Positions 52,499 through 61,571 of a DNA stretch of 64,000 nucleotides are shown piece after piece. This DNA is from Mycolicibacter longobardus (lineage in GTDB: Bacteria; Actinomycetota; Actinomycetes; Mycobacteriales; Mycobacteriaceae), in NCBI RefSeq assembly GCF_002102265.1, contig NZ_LQPG01000007.1:1-64000 (forward strand), written 5' to 3'. Made by a program: the position numbers and the translations under genes. The number at the start of each line of letters is the position of its first letter. Positions within the stretch are counted from its first letter, which is position 1. The notes beneath the pieces were generated by a model, which had not been told where the DNA came from, did no database searches, and saw nothing but the letters and a program-made list of their open reading frames with translations.

Positions 52499-52909
52499 AT
52501 GGGCGTGCGTGACCACCTGCCACCCGGTTTGCCGCCCGACCCGTTCGCCGACGATCCTCACGACCCGTCTGCCGCGTTGGACGCCGTCGAGCCGGGCCAA
52601 CCGCTGGATCCGCAGGAACGCACCGCAGTCGAAGCCGATCTCGCCGACCTGGCGGTCTACGAAGCGTTGCTGGCGCACCGGGGGATCCGCGGCCTGGTGG
52701 TGTGCTGCGACGACTGCCAACAGGACCACTACCACGACTGGGACATGCTGCGCGCCAACCTGCTGCAGCTGCTCATCGACGGCACCGTCCGCCCGCACGA
52801 GCCGGCCTACGACCCGGAGCCGGACAGCTACGTGACCTGGGACTACTGCCGCGGTTACGCGGATGCGTCGCTCAACGGGGCGACCTCGGAGGCCGACGGC
52901 TACCGCTGA
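52499..52909 (+). CDS. DUF5319 conserved protein
   Basis: A 136-residue acidic protein matching Mtb Rv3412, which is also 136. It has GVRDHLPPGLPPDPFADDP at 2-20, GLVVCCDDCQQDHYHDWDML near 64, and EPAYDPEPDSYVTWDYCRGY near 102. Three Cys and several His in the middle could bind a metal. The -10 hexamer suggests the real start may be GTG two codons in (VRDHLPPG). The stop abuts the stop of the convergent gene (TGATCA holds both). The function is unknown. Confidence 0.88.
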   Translation: MGVRDHLPPGLPPDPFADDPHDPSAALDAVEPGQPLDPQERTAVEADLADLAVYEALLAHRGIRGLVVCCDDCQQDHYHDWDMLRANLLQLLIDGTVRPHEPAYDPEPDSYVTWDYCRGYADASLNGATSEADGYR

Positions 52910-53734
52910 TCAGGGCTGCTGCCAGCTGCCTCCGCGGCGGCGCACCAGCTCGGCTGCGTCGTCACGCACACCGTGCAATTCGGCGATCGTCCGCGCACTG
53001 GCTGTGTCGTTCAGGCCGTTCAAATCGATCAACATGCACGCCAGCGCCCACCGCAGCGGAACCAGGCCCAACCGACCGGTCTCCTCGAGCGCGGCGTCGG
53101 CAACCGCCCGCGCCCGATCGACGCTGCCGGCGCAGCACAGCGCACCGGCCAACACCACCTGGCTTTTCACCCGGTGGCGCACCATGACGCCATCTCCCAG
53201 GCCCGCGAGCTCGCACGCCCGCTCGGCATTGCGCACCGCGGTGGCACCGTCACCGGTGACCATCGCCAGCTCGGCGGTCACCCAGTGCCGGCGGACCGCC
53301 AGGCGCGCCGGTGCGGTGGACGGCTCCGGCCCGACTCGGGCCAACAGCGCCGCCGACGCCGCGAAACGCCCGACCCCCAGAGCGTCGGCAGCGAGCCCGA
53401 CCAGGGCATCGGCACGGGCCTCCGGGTCGACTTCGTGGTCGTTGAAGGCCAGCGCCAGCGCCCGGCCGTCGAAGCCGCGGGCCAGATCGTGCCCGCCGAG
53501 CTGGCGCAGGAAGGACGCCCGGGTGCTGTGCGCCAGCGAGGCCAGCGGGGCCGGCGGCGCATCGCGCAGCAGGGCCGCCAGATCGGCGGCGGCGCTGGCG
53601 TAGCGCCCCTGACCGCCGGCGGCGACGGCCCGCAGCCACCGCTGCCTGGGGCTTGTCGCGGCGGGCAGCGGCCAGCGGCCGGGTTCACCACCGAAAGCGG
53701 CCGCGGCCAAAACCGCGTCTGGGTCCTGGGTCAT
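52910..53734 (-). CDS. TPR-like conserved hypothetical protein (Rv3415c-like)
   Basis: A 274-residue Ala-rich helical protein with no signal peptide. Spaced Ala/Leu/Arg pairs (WLRAVAAGGQGRYASAAADLA, ARADALVGLAADALGVGRFA, AVRNAERACELAGLGDG, ARAVADAALEETGRLGL) suggest tetratricopeptide-like repeats. It sits divergent to whiB3 in the place of Mtb Rv3415c (275 residues), which supports that correspondence; I recall its sequence less well. Mtb has sigD and rsdA between Rv3415c and Rv3412; here there is nothing between. The substrate or partner is unknown. Confidence 0.65.
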   Translation of the reverse strand: MTQDPDAVLAAAAFGGEPGRWPLPAATSPRQRWLRAVAAGGQGRYASAAADLAALLRDAPPAPLASLAHSTRASFLRQLGGHDLARGFDGRALALAFNDHEVDPEARADALVGLAADALGVGRFAASAALLARVGPEPSTAPARLAVRRHWVTAELAMVTGDGATAVRNAERACELAGLGDGVMVRHRVKSQVVLAGALCCAGSVDRARAVADAALEETGRLGLVPLRWALACMLIDLNGLNDTASARTIAELHGVRDDAAELVRRRGGSWQQP

Positions 53735-53823
53735 CGCTGCGCGACACTACGCGTTCACGCGCCGTTCAACCGAATTCACTGCCCGTTTGAACAAGCGTCC
53801 ACTCTCATGGAATGTCTACTCTT

Positions 53824-53842
53824 TTAGGCCAGCCTTTCTTAA
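53824..53842 (+). promoter_or_regulatory. IdeR iron-box-like sequence upstream of whiB3
   Basis: TTAGGCCAGCCTTTCTTAA agrees with the mycobacterial IdeR box TTAGGTTAGGCTAACCTAA at 13 of 19 positions, including the outer TTAGG and TAA. The central part is diverged. It sits 149 nt upstream of whiB3 in the gap shared with the divergent TPR-like gene. It may be a weak site or a coincidence. Confidence 0.3.
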
Positions 53843-53888
53843 CCGTCGCGAGGGTTTAACTTCAGGCCGTTTAGCTACCGTCCCCACG

Positions 53889-53914
53889 GCGCCGGATACA
53901 GCCGGCGCTGTTTT
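53889..53914 (+). terminator. Terminator-like hairpin in the whiB3 leader
   Basis: GCGCCGG-ATACAG-CCGGCGC is a perfect 7-bp stem with a 6-nt loop, followed by TGTTTTA. No plus-strand gene lies upstream that it would terminate, so it may attenuate the whiB3 leader transcript. Confidence 0.5.
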
Positions 53915-53938
53915 ACGCGCACCACCCAGACACCGCTC

Positions 53939-53968
53939 GATCGGCCGAATCGGAAGATCCGGCCGATC
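53939..53968 (+). other. Second stem-loop in the whiB3 leader
   Basis: GATCGGCC and GGCCGATC form an 8-bp perfect stem around a 14-nt loop. It lies 22 nt before the whiB3 ATG, just upstream of the GAGAGGGG ribosome binding site, and could alternate with the preceding hairpin. Confidence 0.45.
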
Positions 53969-53990
53969 AAGCGTCTTGAGAGGGGTCCCC

Positions 53991-54281
53991 ATGCCACAGG
54001 TTGAGCAGTTGCCCGGCCGCAACGCAGACGTATGGGATTGGCAGCTCCGGGGAGCATGTCGGGGTGTCGACTCGTCGGTGTTCTTCCCGCCCGACGGAGA
54101 GCGCGGCCGCGCCCGAGCGCAGCGCGAGCAGAACGCCAAGAAGTGGTGCCACAGCTGCCCGGTGATGGAGCAGTGCCGGGCGCACGCGCTGGCCGTAGGT
54201 GAGCCCTATGGCATCTGGGGCGGCATGTCGGAATCCGAGCGGCACGCCGCGCTGCGCTGCAACCTGCGGGCCAGCGGCTGA
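53991..54281 (+). CDS. whiB3: WhiB3 redox-sensing transcription factor
   Basis: WhiB3 is a cytosolic iron-sulfur regulator. In Mtb it responds to redox and nitric oxide and controls lipid synthesis with SigA. The 96-residue protein has Cys23, Cys53, Cys56 and Cys62 of the 4Fe-4S ligand set (CRGV, WCHSCPVMEQC) and the GxWGG turn YGIWGG near 73-78. The start ATG follows GAGAGGGGTCCCC. It ends six residues shorter than Mtb WhiB3 (102) and lacks the basic C-terminal end that contacts DNA in some WhiB proteins; its last residues are LRASG. It is preceded by a 256-nt leader with an IdeR-like site and two hairpins. Confidence 0.9.
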   Translation: MPQVEQLPGRNADVWDWQLRGACRGVDSSVFFPPDGERGRARAQREQNAKKWCHSCPVMEQCRAHALAVGEPYGIWGGMSESERHAALRCNLRASG

Positions 54282-54335
54282 GTCTTCCCGATTGGGCCGA
54301 CGGCGTCACATCCGCGGCCCTCGGGCGCACAGGGG

Positions 54336-54359
54336 CAGCCCCCGGTTATCCGGGGGCTG
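54336..54359 (+). terminator. Intrinsic terminator downstream of whiB3
   Basis: CAGCCCCCGG-TTAT-CCGGGGGCTG is a perfect 10-bp stem with a 4-nt loop, followed by TTTCG. It lies 54 nt after the whiB3 stop on the same strand and separates it from the following DUF732-like gene. Confidence 0.75.
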
Positions 54360-54465
54360 TTCGCGCTCTATGTCCCCGTTATCCGAACCCCGGGCCAACG
54401 GCGCCACTACGCTTCTAATCCGGTAGGCCCGCCGGTCCGGAGGGCCGGAGGAGCAAGGGGGCACC

Positions 54466-54777
54466 ATGAAGAAACAATTTCTGATGGGGACCGTCGCGGC
54501 AGGGTTGGCCATCGGGTTCATCGGTGCGCCCACGGCCAGCGCCGATGAGGCAGGGTTCCTCAACGAACTGCGGGCCAACGGGTTCCCCGGTCTGACCGTC
54601 GGAGACGCCCAGATGCCCGACGGTGTGGTCGTGGCGAACGGCTGGATGGCCTGCAACAGGCTCCACCTCGGCGAGAAGCCGGAACAGACGCTGGCCCAAC
54701 TGAACCCGAACGACGTCGACAAGGGCCGCATGCTGCTGAACGCGGCACAGCACAATCTGTGCCCCGACACGCTCTGA
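54466..54777 (+). CDS. Secreted DUF732 family protein
   Basis: A 103-residue exported protein. The signal peptide runs 1-26 (MKKQFLMGTVAAGLAIGFIG, then PTASA-D). The mature domain EAGFLNELRANGFPGL near 28-43 is the DUF732 start, and MACNRL and NLCPDTL give two Cys likely paired in a disulfide. The family is abundant and secreted in mycobacteria, with unknown function. AGGAGCAAGGGGGCACC precedes the ATG. It converges on the lipoprotein gene with 24 nt between stops. It is part of a block absent between whiB3 and groEL1 in Mtb. Confidence 0.85.
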   Translation: MKKQFLMGTVAAGLAIGFIGAPTASADEAGFLNELRANGFPGLTVGDAQMPDGVVVANGWMACNRLHLGEKPEQTLAQLNPNDVDKGRMLLNAAQHNLCPDTL

Positions 54778-54801
54778 CGAGAGTCGGCGGCGGCGCCACG
54801 G

Positions 54802-55086
54802 TCAGCCGTGCGGCGCCTCAGATATCTTGCTGTCCGGCTTCCCCAGGGTCTTGCAGTAGGTCAATGCCGACAGCCGGGTTGCCGAGATCTCCAGACTGGC
54901 CGGTTCTGCGCCGCTTTGGTCTTTGAGCATCTTGGTGACCTCGTCGTCCTGCTTCTTCTGGTCCTGCTCGACGAAGTCCTTACACCTCGTGTCGCCACCG
55001 GTGTTGATCACCTGCGACGCCGAGCACCCGCTGGAAAACAGTACACCCAGCGCAATCGCAACGAACGCAATGCTTTTCATTGTCAC
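54802..55086 (-). CDS. Small lipoprotein, acid-stress HdeA-like
   Basis: A 94-residue lipoprotein. The signal is MTMKSIAFVAIALGVLFSSG with lipobox FSSGC at 17-21, so Cys21 is the acylation site. The mature part has two Cys (RCKDF, YCKTL) flanking a Lys/Asp/Gln-rich helix, with SDSK-type end GKPDSKISEAPHG. I recall mycobacterial HdeA/HdeB-like lipoproteins with this layout, but that assignment is tentative. It follows a GlsB-like gene in the same direction by 3 nt and is likely co-transcribed with it. Confidence 0.75.
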   Translation of the reverse strand: MTMKSIAFVAIALGVLFSSGCSASQVINTGGDTRCKDFVEQDQKKQDDEVTKMLKDQSGAEPASLEISATRLSALTYCKTLGKPDSKISEAPHG

Positions 55087-55089
55087 ACC

Positions 55090-55389
55090 TCAGGCTTCCC
55101 GGCCGAACAGGCGCAGCAGCCAGAGCAGGATGATCGCGCCCAGGACTGCGGTGAACAAGGTGAACCACCAGCCGCCGCTGGCGGTGTCGACGACGAAGCT
55201 GAGCAGGAATCCGCCGATCAGCGCACCGACTACACCGACGACGACGTCGGTGAGCAGGCCGTACTTGGTCTTCATGGCCATGCCCGCGATCCAGCCGGCA
55301 ATACCGCCGATGATGATGTAGCCGAGCCACCCGACACTGGTCAACGTTGTGGAACGGGCCAGGAATTCGGTCGCCGCCACGGGGTCCAT
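55090..55389 (-). CDS. GlsB/YeaQ/YmgE family stress membrane protein
   Basis: A 99-residue inner-membrane protein of the transglycosylase-associated/GlsB family. There are three predicted helices: VGWLGYIIIGGIAGWIAGMAM near 19-39, YGLLTDVVVGVVGALIGGFLL near 43-63, and WFTLFTAVLGAIILLWLLRLF near 74-95. The GGIAGWIAG and GxxGALIGG motifs are family markers. Members respond to general stress. A SigF-like promoter lies about 59 nt upstream. The first gene of a two-gene unit with the downstream lipoprotein. Confidence 0.85.
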   Translation of the reverse strand: MDPVAATEFLARSTTLTSVGWLGYIIIGGIAGWIAGMAMKTKYGLLTDVVVGVVGALIGGFLLSFVVDTASGGWWFTLFTAVLGAIILLWLLRLFGREA

Positions 55390-55447
55390 AGTGATCTCCT
55401 TTATTCAAGACCTTCAGCGCCGTCTGGCTCGACGTCGCGGCGGATCA

Positions 55448-55473
55448 ATACCCGTTCTCGTCGGTTGTTAACC
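55448..55473 (-). promoter_or_regulatory. SigF-like promoter of the GlsB-lipoprotein unit
   Basis: On the minus strand GGTTA is followed after 15 nt by GGGTAT, matching the mycobacterial SigF pattern (GGTTT/GTTT-N15-17-GGGTA). The -10 is about 58 nt upstream of the GlsB ATG. A stress sigma factor fits a stress membrane protein. Confidence 0.45.
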
Positions 55474-55501
55474 AAACACGCTGCGTGGGTGTCGAGGCGG
55501 T

Positions 55502-56383
55502 TCAGTCCTGCCCTCCCACGGTGACCCCGGAGCTTCGCTCCAAAACTTTGACGATCGAGGTGAAGTCGGAGTCGGCACCCTCATCACGCAAGGTCGATTC
55601 CCACATCCCGGCCACCGCGTCGGCCACCTGCCTCGGCAGGCCCAGCGCTTTCGCTTCCTCCAGGTAGAGCCGCACGTCCTTGACCATCAGACCGGTCGCG
55701 AATCCGTAGTCGAAGGTGCGGGGCAGCACGGCCTTGGGGAACTTGTCGCGGCTGGCGTGTGTGCCACCCGAGCCGGCGTTGAGCACGTCGAGCATCACCT
55801 GCGGGTCCAACCCGGACTTGACTCCCAGCACCATGACTTCGGCGGTCGCGGCCAGTGTCGTGGCCGCCACCAGGTTGTTGATCAATTTCATGGTCTGAGC
55901 CGCACCGGGCTTCTCGTCGACGAAGAACAGGCGTCCGAGCTCGCTCAACAGGGCTTGGGCAGCGGCGAACTGCTCGCGCGGTCCCGACACCATGATTGCC
56001 AGCGTGCCCTGCTGGGCACCGCTGACGCCGCCGCTGACAGGTGCGTCGAGCGCCGCGATCCCGCGGGTGGACAGCACCCGGTGATTGTGCTGCGCGACAT
56101 CGCTTCCCACGGTCGACAGGTCGACGAACAGACGGATCTCGGCCCCGCCGGCCACCGCCTCGGCCACCTCCATGGATGCCTGCTGCGACGGCAGACTGGC
56201 CAGGACGATCTCGGCGCGATCTGCGACATCCCGCGGTGTCGAGGCGCGCTCTGCACCGAATTCCACTGCGCGATCAAGGGCTTCGCGCCGGGTGTCATAG
56301 ACGACGAGTTCGTGCCCTGAGGCTGCCAGTCGGCGGGCCATGGGAGATCCCATATGGCCCAGGCCGATGAACCCGACTGTCAT
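55502..56383 (-). CDS. NAD(P)-dependent 3-hydroxyisobutyrate dehydrogenase-family oxidoreductase
   Basis: A 293-residue beta-hydroxyacid dehydrogenase. NAD(P) site VGFIGLGHMGSPMARRLAASG at 3-23, substrate loop DAPVSGGVSGAQQGTLAIMV near 119, catalytic Lys in MKLINNLVAATTLAATAE near 165-182. The family includes 3-hydroxyisobutyrate, tartronate semialdehyde and glyoxylate reductases; the substrate is not identifiable. It overlaps the carboxymuconolactone-decarboxylase-like gene by 4 nt (ATGA), so it is co-translated. Together they suggest a small catabolic unit. Confidence 0.88.
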   Translation of the reverse strand: MTVGFIGLGHMGSPMARRLAASGHELVVYDTRREALDRAVEFGAERASTPRDVADRAEIVLASLPSQQASMEVAEAVAGGAEIRLFVDLSTVGSDVAQHNHRVLSTRGIAALDAPVSGGVSGAQQGTLAIMVSGPREQFAAAQALLSELGRLFFVDEKPGAAQTMKLINNLVAATTLAATAEVMVLGVKSGLDPQVMLDVLNAGSGGTHASRDKFPKAVLPRTFDYGFATGLMVKDVRLYLEEAKALGLPRQVADAVAGMWESTLRDEGADSDFTSIVKVLERSSGVTVGGQD

Positions 56384-56760
56384 CGCTCGTTCTCGTATTC
56401 CGCGAACGCCTCACGAGCGATCCGGAAACTGTCCACAGCGGCTGGAACGCCCGCATAGATCGCCACCTGCATGAAGACTTCGCGGATCTCCTCACGCGTG
56501 ACGCCGTTGGTGAGCGCCCCCTTGACGTGGGTGCGCAGCTCGTTGGGCCGATTGAGCGCCGCGATCATCGCGAGGTTGAGCATGCTGCGGGTCTTACGCG
56601 ACAATCCGTCGCGACCCCACACCGCACCCCAGCAGTACTCGGTGACGAAGTCCTGGAACGGTTTTGCGAAGTCATCACCACTGCCGGCTTGGGCTACATA
56701 CGCCTCACCGAGCACAGCCGTGCGGATCTCCCGGCCCTTGTCATAGGTTGCTTGGTCCAT
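56380..56760 (-). CDS. Carboxymuconolactone decarboxylase family protein
   Basis: A 126-residue CMD-fold protein. GLSRKTRSMLNLAMIAALNRPNELRTHVKGAL near 52-83 and NGVTREEIREVFMQVAIYAGVPAAV near 85-109 are the PcaC-like core, with the conserved His of LRTHVKGAL. PcaC decarboxylates gamma-carboxymuconolactone, but many members have other or unknown substrates, and no other protocatechuate genes are near. It lacks the CxxC of AhpD-type members. Its stop overlaps the next gene's start. Confidence 0.85.
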   Translation of the reverse strand: MDQATYDKGREIRTAVLGEAYVAQAGSGDDFAKPFQDFVTEYCWGAVWGRDGLSRKTRSMLNLAMIAALNRPNELRTHVKGALTNGVTREEIREVFMQVAIYAGVPAAVDSFRIAREAFAEYENER

Positions 56761-56769
56761 GGCTCCACG

Positions 56770-56856
56770 TTAGCCACCGGAGCCCTTCGGCAGGTGGTAG
56801 GCGAAGGACTTCTCTTCGATGAACTGCGGGCCGGACTGAAATTCGCCTCGACGGGG
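56770..56856 (-). pseudogene. C-terminal remnant of a lost gene
   Basis: Between two same-strand genes, one frame gives a protein-like tail containing FQSGPQFIEEKSFAYHLPKG and ending in TAA. Reading upstream, the frame is closed by a TAG after about 28 codons, followed immediately by another stop. The composition is ordinary coding and unlike the shadows around it. It may be the last exon-less fragment of a gene lost by deletion. I could not name the family, and chance is possible. Confidence 0.35.
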
Positions 56857-56879
56857 CTATTAGCGCCCAGCCCGTTGGC

Positions 56880-57980
56880 TTAGCCGGCGCCCGCGGCGAT
56901 CACCTCGTTGACCTCGACGGCCCGCTCGGCCATCTCGGCATGCGCCTTGTCCAGCGCCTCGGCCTGATCCTCGTCGGCCTTCATCAGCGCCTCGATGTCG
57001 AAGCCGGCCATGTCGAGCACACCCATGTCCCGGAAAGCCTTCTGGACCTTGGGACCCCACAACCCGATGTCCTTGACGATCGGCACGATGCGGCTGAACA
57101 GATGCGAGCGGAACTGGGTCATCAGCGGCGAGGTTTCGACCCATTCCGCGCACACTTTGACGTCCAGGCCGAGGGTCTCGAAGACCTCCTCGCCGCGGAA
57201 TCGGTCACGCATCAGATAGCAGGCATCCACCACGAACTCTTCCCGCTCGTCCCGCTCGGCCTCGGTCAGCGCAGAGTAGTAGTCCTTTAACGAGATCCGA
57301 CCGAAGGCGACATGCCGGGCCTCGTCCTGCATGACGTAGGCCAGCACCTTCTTGGCCAGCGAATCGGGCGCCGACACGTCACGCAGCACCCCGAAGGCGG
57401 CCAGGGCGAGCCCTTCGATGAGAACCTGCATGCCGAGATAGGGCATGTCCCAACGGGAGTCGCGCAGAGTGTCGTCCAGCAGCGCAGTCAGGTTCTTGTT
57501 GATCGGATAGACCAGGCCGACCTTCTCCTGCAGGAACCGTGAGAACGCTTCGACGTGGCGGGCCTCATCCATGGTCTGGGTGGCCGCGTAGAACTTCGCG
57601 TCCAGGTCCGGGACCACCTCGACGATCTTGGCGGCACACACCATTGCGCCCTGCTCTCCGTGCAGGAACTGGGAGAACTGCCAGGCCTGCTGGTGATGGC
57701 GCATATCGGCGCGACGTGCCTCGTCGGCGGCGTCCCACATCGGGCTGCCGAACAGCGGATGGAACTCGTCAGGCAGCCCGATCGGGTTCATCGGGTCGAC
57801 ATCTTGTGCCCAGTCGATGCGCGACTGGGCATCCCACTGTTTGTCCTTTCCCTTTTGGTACAGGGACAGCAGGCGGGCGCGCCCGTCGTCGTACTCCCAC
57901 GTGAACCGCGCGTCGCCGGCACTGGGGACCTCCCATGAGTACGGTGCCGGCACCTCCGTGTACTTGTCTCTGGTGGTCAT
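56880..57980 (-). CDS. Ferritin-like diiron oxidase/oxygenase family protein
   Basis: A 366-residue helical protein with the ferritin-like diiron ligand pattern: FLHGEQGAM near 105-113 (Glu), DEARHVEAF near 138-146 (Glu and His), EGLALAAF near 188 (Glu), and DEARHVAFG near 219-227 (Glu and His). This matches acyl-ACP desaturase/AurF-like diiron enzymes that activate oxygen. The N-terminus is rich in aromatic residues. The reaction is unknown. It follows the groEL1 terminator region. The ATG is preceded by AAAGGCGGCAGCTC. Confidence 0.85.
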   Translation of the reverse strand: MTTRDKYTEVPAPYSWEVPSAGDARFTWEYDDGRARLLSLYQKGKDKQWDAQSRIDWAQDVDPMNPIGLPDEFHPLFGSPMWDAADEARRADMRHHQQAWQFSQFLHGEQGAMVCAAKIVEVVPDLDAKFYAATQTMDEARHVEAFSRFLQEKVGLVYPINKNLTALLDDTLRDSRWDMPYLGMQVLIEGLALAAFGVLRDVSAPDSLAKKVLAYVMQDEARHVAFGRISLKDYYSALTEAERDEREEFVVDACYLMRDRFRGEEVFETLGLDVKVCAEWVETSPLMTQFRSHLFSRIVPIVKDIGLWGPKVQKAFRDMGVLDMAGFDIEALMKADEDQAEALDKAHAEMAERAVEVNEVIAAGAG

Positions 57981-58264
57981 GAGCTGCCGCCTTTACCGGG
58001 TCCGACCTGATGACGTCTATCACGTTGCGCCGTGCGCGGCGGCGCGTCAAGGGTTTCGGGATGTCTGCAGTCACGGCGCGAGCGCGCCCAGGGGCTGATC
58101 ACGGTACCGTCGTCAGCGGTGAAGATCGGACCTGTGCCGGTGACGACGAGAGAAAAAGAGGGTTCGCCGACGGCGTCGGTGTCTATCTGGTCGACGACCC
58201 ATCATAGCTCTATGCCGATGAATGCAGGCTTATTAAGTCGATGAATGCAGACCGGCGGGCATCC
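57981..58264. other. Intergenic region between the diiron gene and the groEL1 terminator
   Basis: No gene seen. Two direct copies of CGATGAATGCAG occur 23 nt apart near its right end (58216-58227 and 58239-58250), of unknown role. A short frame over part of the region has no family signal. Confidence 0.45.
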
Positions 58265-58302
58265 GAAAACACCCCCGGCCCAACAGGACCGGGGGTGTTT
58301 TC
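58265..58302 (-). terminator. Intrinsic terminator of the groES-groEL1 operon
   Basis: GAAAACACCCCCGG and CCGGGGGTGTTTTC form a perfect 14-bp stem around a 10-nt loop. It starts 11 nt after the groEL1 stop and has T-rich (minus) and A-rich ends, so it can stop transcription in either direction. Confidence 0.9.
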
Positions 58303-58313
58303 GTCGAAACTAC

Positions 58314-59945
<1,632 letters not shown>

Positions 59946-60037
59946 TCAGCCCTTTCGTTCACGGCTTCACGCGTGCCGCCCCGGACATCACCCGTGGGTA
60001 CGGGGATCTCCGGGGCGGGCACGGTGGTCGCTTGTGG

Positions 60038-60340
60038 CTACTTGCCGACGATGGCCAGCACGTCGCGCGCCGACAGGATCAGGTACTCCTCGCCGGCGTA
60101 CTTGATCTCGGTGCCGCCGTACTTGCTGTAGATGACGACGTCGCCTTCCTTGACGTCCAGCGGGATCCGCTTGTCGCCATCCTCGTCCCACCGGCCGGGG
60201 CCGACGGCGACGACGGTGCCTTCCTGCGGCTTCTCCTTGGCAGTGTCCGGAATGACCAGGCCGGAAGCGGTCGTGGTCTCGGCCTCGTTGGCCTGAACGA
60301 GGATCTTGTCCTCGAGTGGCTTGATGTTCACGCTCGCCAC
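60038..60340 (-). CDS. groES: Co-chaperonin GroES
   Basis: GroES caps GroEL. The 100-residue protein (Mtb length) starts at the GTG giving [20 protein letters not shown], with the mobile loop [15 protein letters not shown] near 26-40 and the roof/base motif [19 protein letters not shown] near 72-90. GGAGGG lies about 8 nt before the GTG. A longer frame upstream lacks that site and the family N-terminus. CIRCE lies about 141 nt upstream. Confidence 0.96.
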   Translation of the reverse strand: MASVNIKPLEDKILVQANEAETTTASGLVIPDTAKEKPQEGTVVAVGPGRWDEDGDKRIPLDVKEGDVVIYSKYGGTEIKYAGEEYLILSARDVLAIVGK

Positions 60341-60481
60341 GATTGGAGCCCTCCACATTGTCTGGATGCGACCCGGCACACGCCGAGCCCATCGGAACGT
60401 ACTTACTTAAGGTGTTCGGCATTCGTGCGAGCCCTCGCGTCGTCGTCGCGGGTGCCGAGCGAGAAACCGTCCGACTGCCAC

Positions 60482-60508
60482 CTAGCACTCTATACATGAG
60501 AGTGCTAG
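60482..60508 (-). promoter_or_regulatory. CIRCE element (HrcA operator) of groES-groEL1
   Basis: CTAGCACTC-N9-GAGTGCTAG matches the CIRCE inverted repeat (TTAGCACTC-N9-GAGTGCTAA) with both arms intact. A further half site CTAGCACTC follows directly. HrcA is known to repress groE through CIRCE in mycobacteria. Confidence 0.95.
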
Positions 60509-60536
60509 CACTCAAGGTGGCCCCGCTGCGAATCAG

Positions 60537-61571
60537 TCAGGCGATCTGGCCCTGCACCACCGGCAGGCCCGGATTGGTCGCCACGTCCAGCGGCGACGGC
60601 GGCGCCCCGGCCGCGATCAGGTGCGCCGCGAACGACGCGATCATCGCACCGTTGTCGGTGCACAACCGCAGCGGCGGGATGCGCAGGGTCAACCCGGCCT
60701 CCTGGCACCGCTGCTCGGCGAGCTCACGCAGCCGGGAGTTGGCGGCCACCCCGCCGGCGATCAACAGGGTCCCGACCCCGAGGTCGGTGGCGGCGCGCAC
60801 CGCCTTGGCGGTCAAGACGTCGGCGACGGATTCCTGGAACCCGGCCGCCACATCGGCGGCCTCGAAGTCGGGGTTGCGCTCCACATACCGGGCCACCGCG
60901 GTTTTCAGCCCGGAGAAACTGAACGTGTACGGCGCGTCGCGCGGGCCGGTCATCCCGCGCGGGAACACTGGGATCTCCGCGGCCTCCCGGCCGCAAGTGC
61001 GGGCCAGCTCGTCGAGCGCCCGCCCGCCCGGATAACCCAGCCCGAGCAGCCGGGCCACCTTGTCGTAGGCCTCCCCGGCGGCGTCGTCGACGGTGCTGCC
61101 CAGCTCGACGATCGGCTCCCCCAGGGACCGCACGTACAGCAGGTGAGTGTGGCCGCCGGAGACCAGCAGACCCACGCACTCCGGCAGCGGGCCGTGGGCG
61201 TAGACGTCGGCGGCCAGATGCCCGCCCAGGTGGTTGACGGCGTAGAACGGCACCCCCCAGGCCGCCGCGTAGGCCTTGGCCGCGGCCGCGCCCACCAGCA
61301 GCGCCCCCGCCAGGCCTGGCCCGATGGTGGCCGCCACCGCGTCGGGCTTGTCCACCTCCGCCTTCGCCAGCGCCCGGCGCATCGTCGGCCCCAGCGCCTC
61401 CAGGTGTGCCCGCGACGCGATCTCGGGCACCACCCCACCGAACCGGGTGTGCTCCTCCACGCTGGAGGCCACCTCGTCGGCGAGCAGGGTCAGCGCGCCG
61501 TCATCTCCCAGCCGCGTGATACCGACACCTGTTTCGTCGCAAGAGGATTCGATGGCCAGGACTACTGTCAC
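60537..61571 (-). CDS. tsaD: tRNA threonylcarbamoyladenosine transferase TsaD
   Basis: TsaD transfers threonylcarbamoyl from TsaC-made TC-AMP to A37 of ANN tRNAs. The 344-residue ASKHA-fold protein has [14 protein letters not shown] near 5-18, the metal-binding [13 protein letters not shown] near 50 and [17 protein letters not shown] near 113 (His ligands), [10 protein letters not shown] near 138, and [11 protein letters not shown] near 269. It is the gcp/Rv3419c counterpart. Its start overlaps the upstream TsaB-RimI stop by 4 nt, so the tsa genes are translationally coupled. Confidence 0.95.
   Translation of the reverse strand: MTVVLAIESSCDETGVGITRLGDDGALTLLADEVASSVEEHTRFGGVVPEIASRAHLEALGPTMRRALAKAEVDKPDAVAATIGPGLAGALLVGAAAAKAYAAAWGVPFYAVNHLGGHLAADVYAHGPLPECVGLLVSGGHTHLLYVRSLGEPIVELGSTVDDAAGEAYDKVARLLGLGYPGGRALDELARTCGREAAEIPVFPRGMTGPRDAPYTFSFSGLKTAVARYVERNPDFEAADVAAGFQESVADVLTAKAVRAATDLGVGTLLIAGGVAANSRLRELAEQRCQEAGLTLRIPPLRLCTDNGAMIASFAAHLIAAGAPPSPLDVATNPGLPVVQGQIA

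Noticed and set aside
58010..58207. 65-codon plus-strand frame between the diiron gene and groEL1
   Set aside because: Arg/Gly/Asp-rich, no ribosome binding site, no recognisable family; looks like a shadow.
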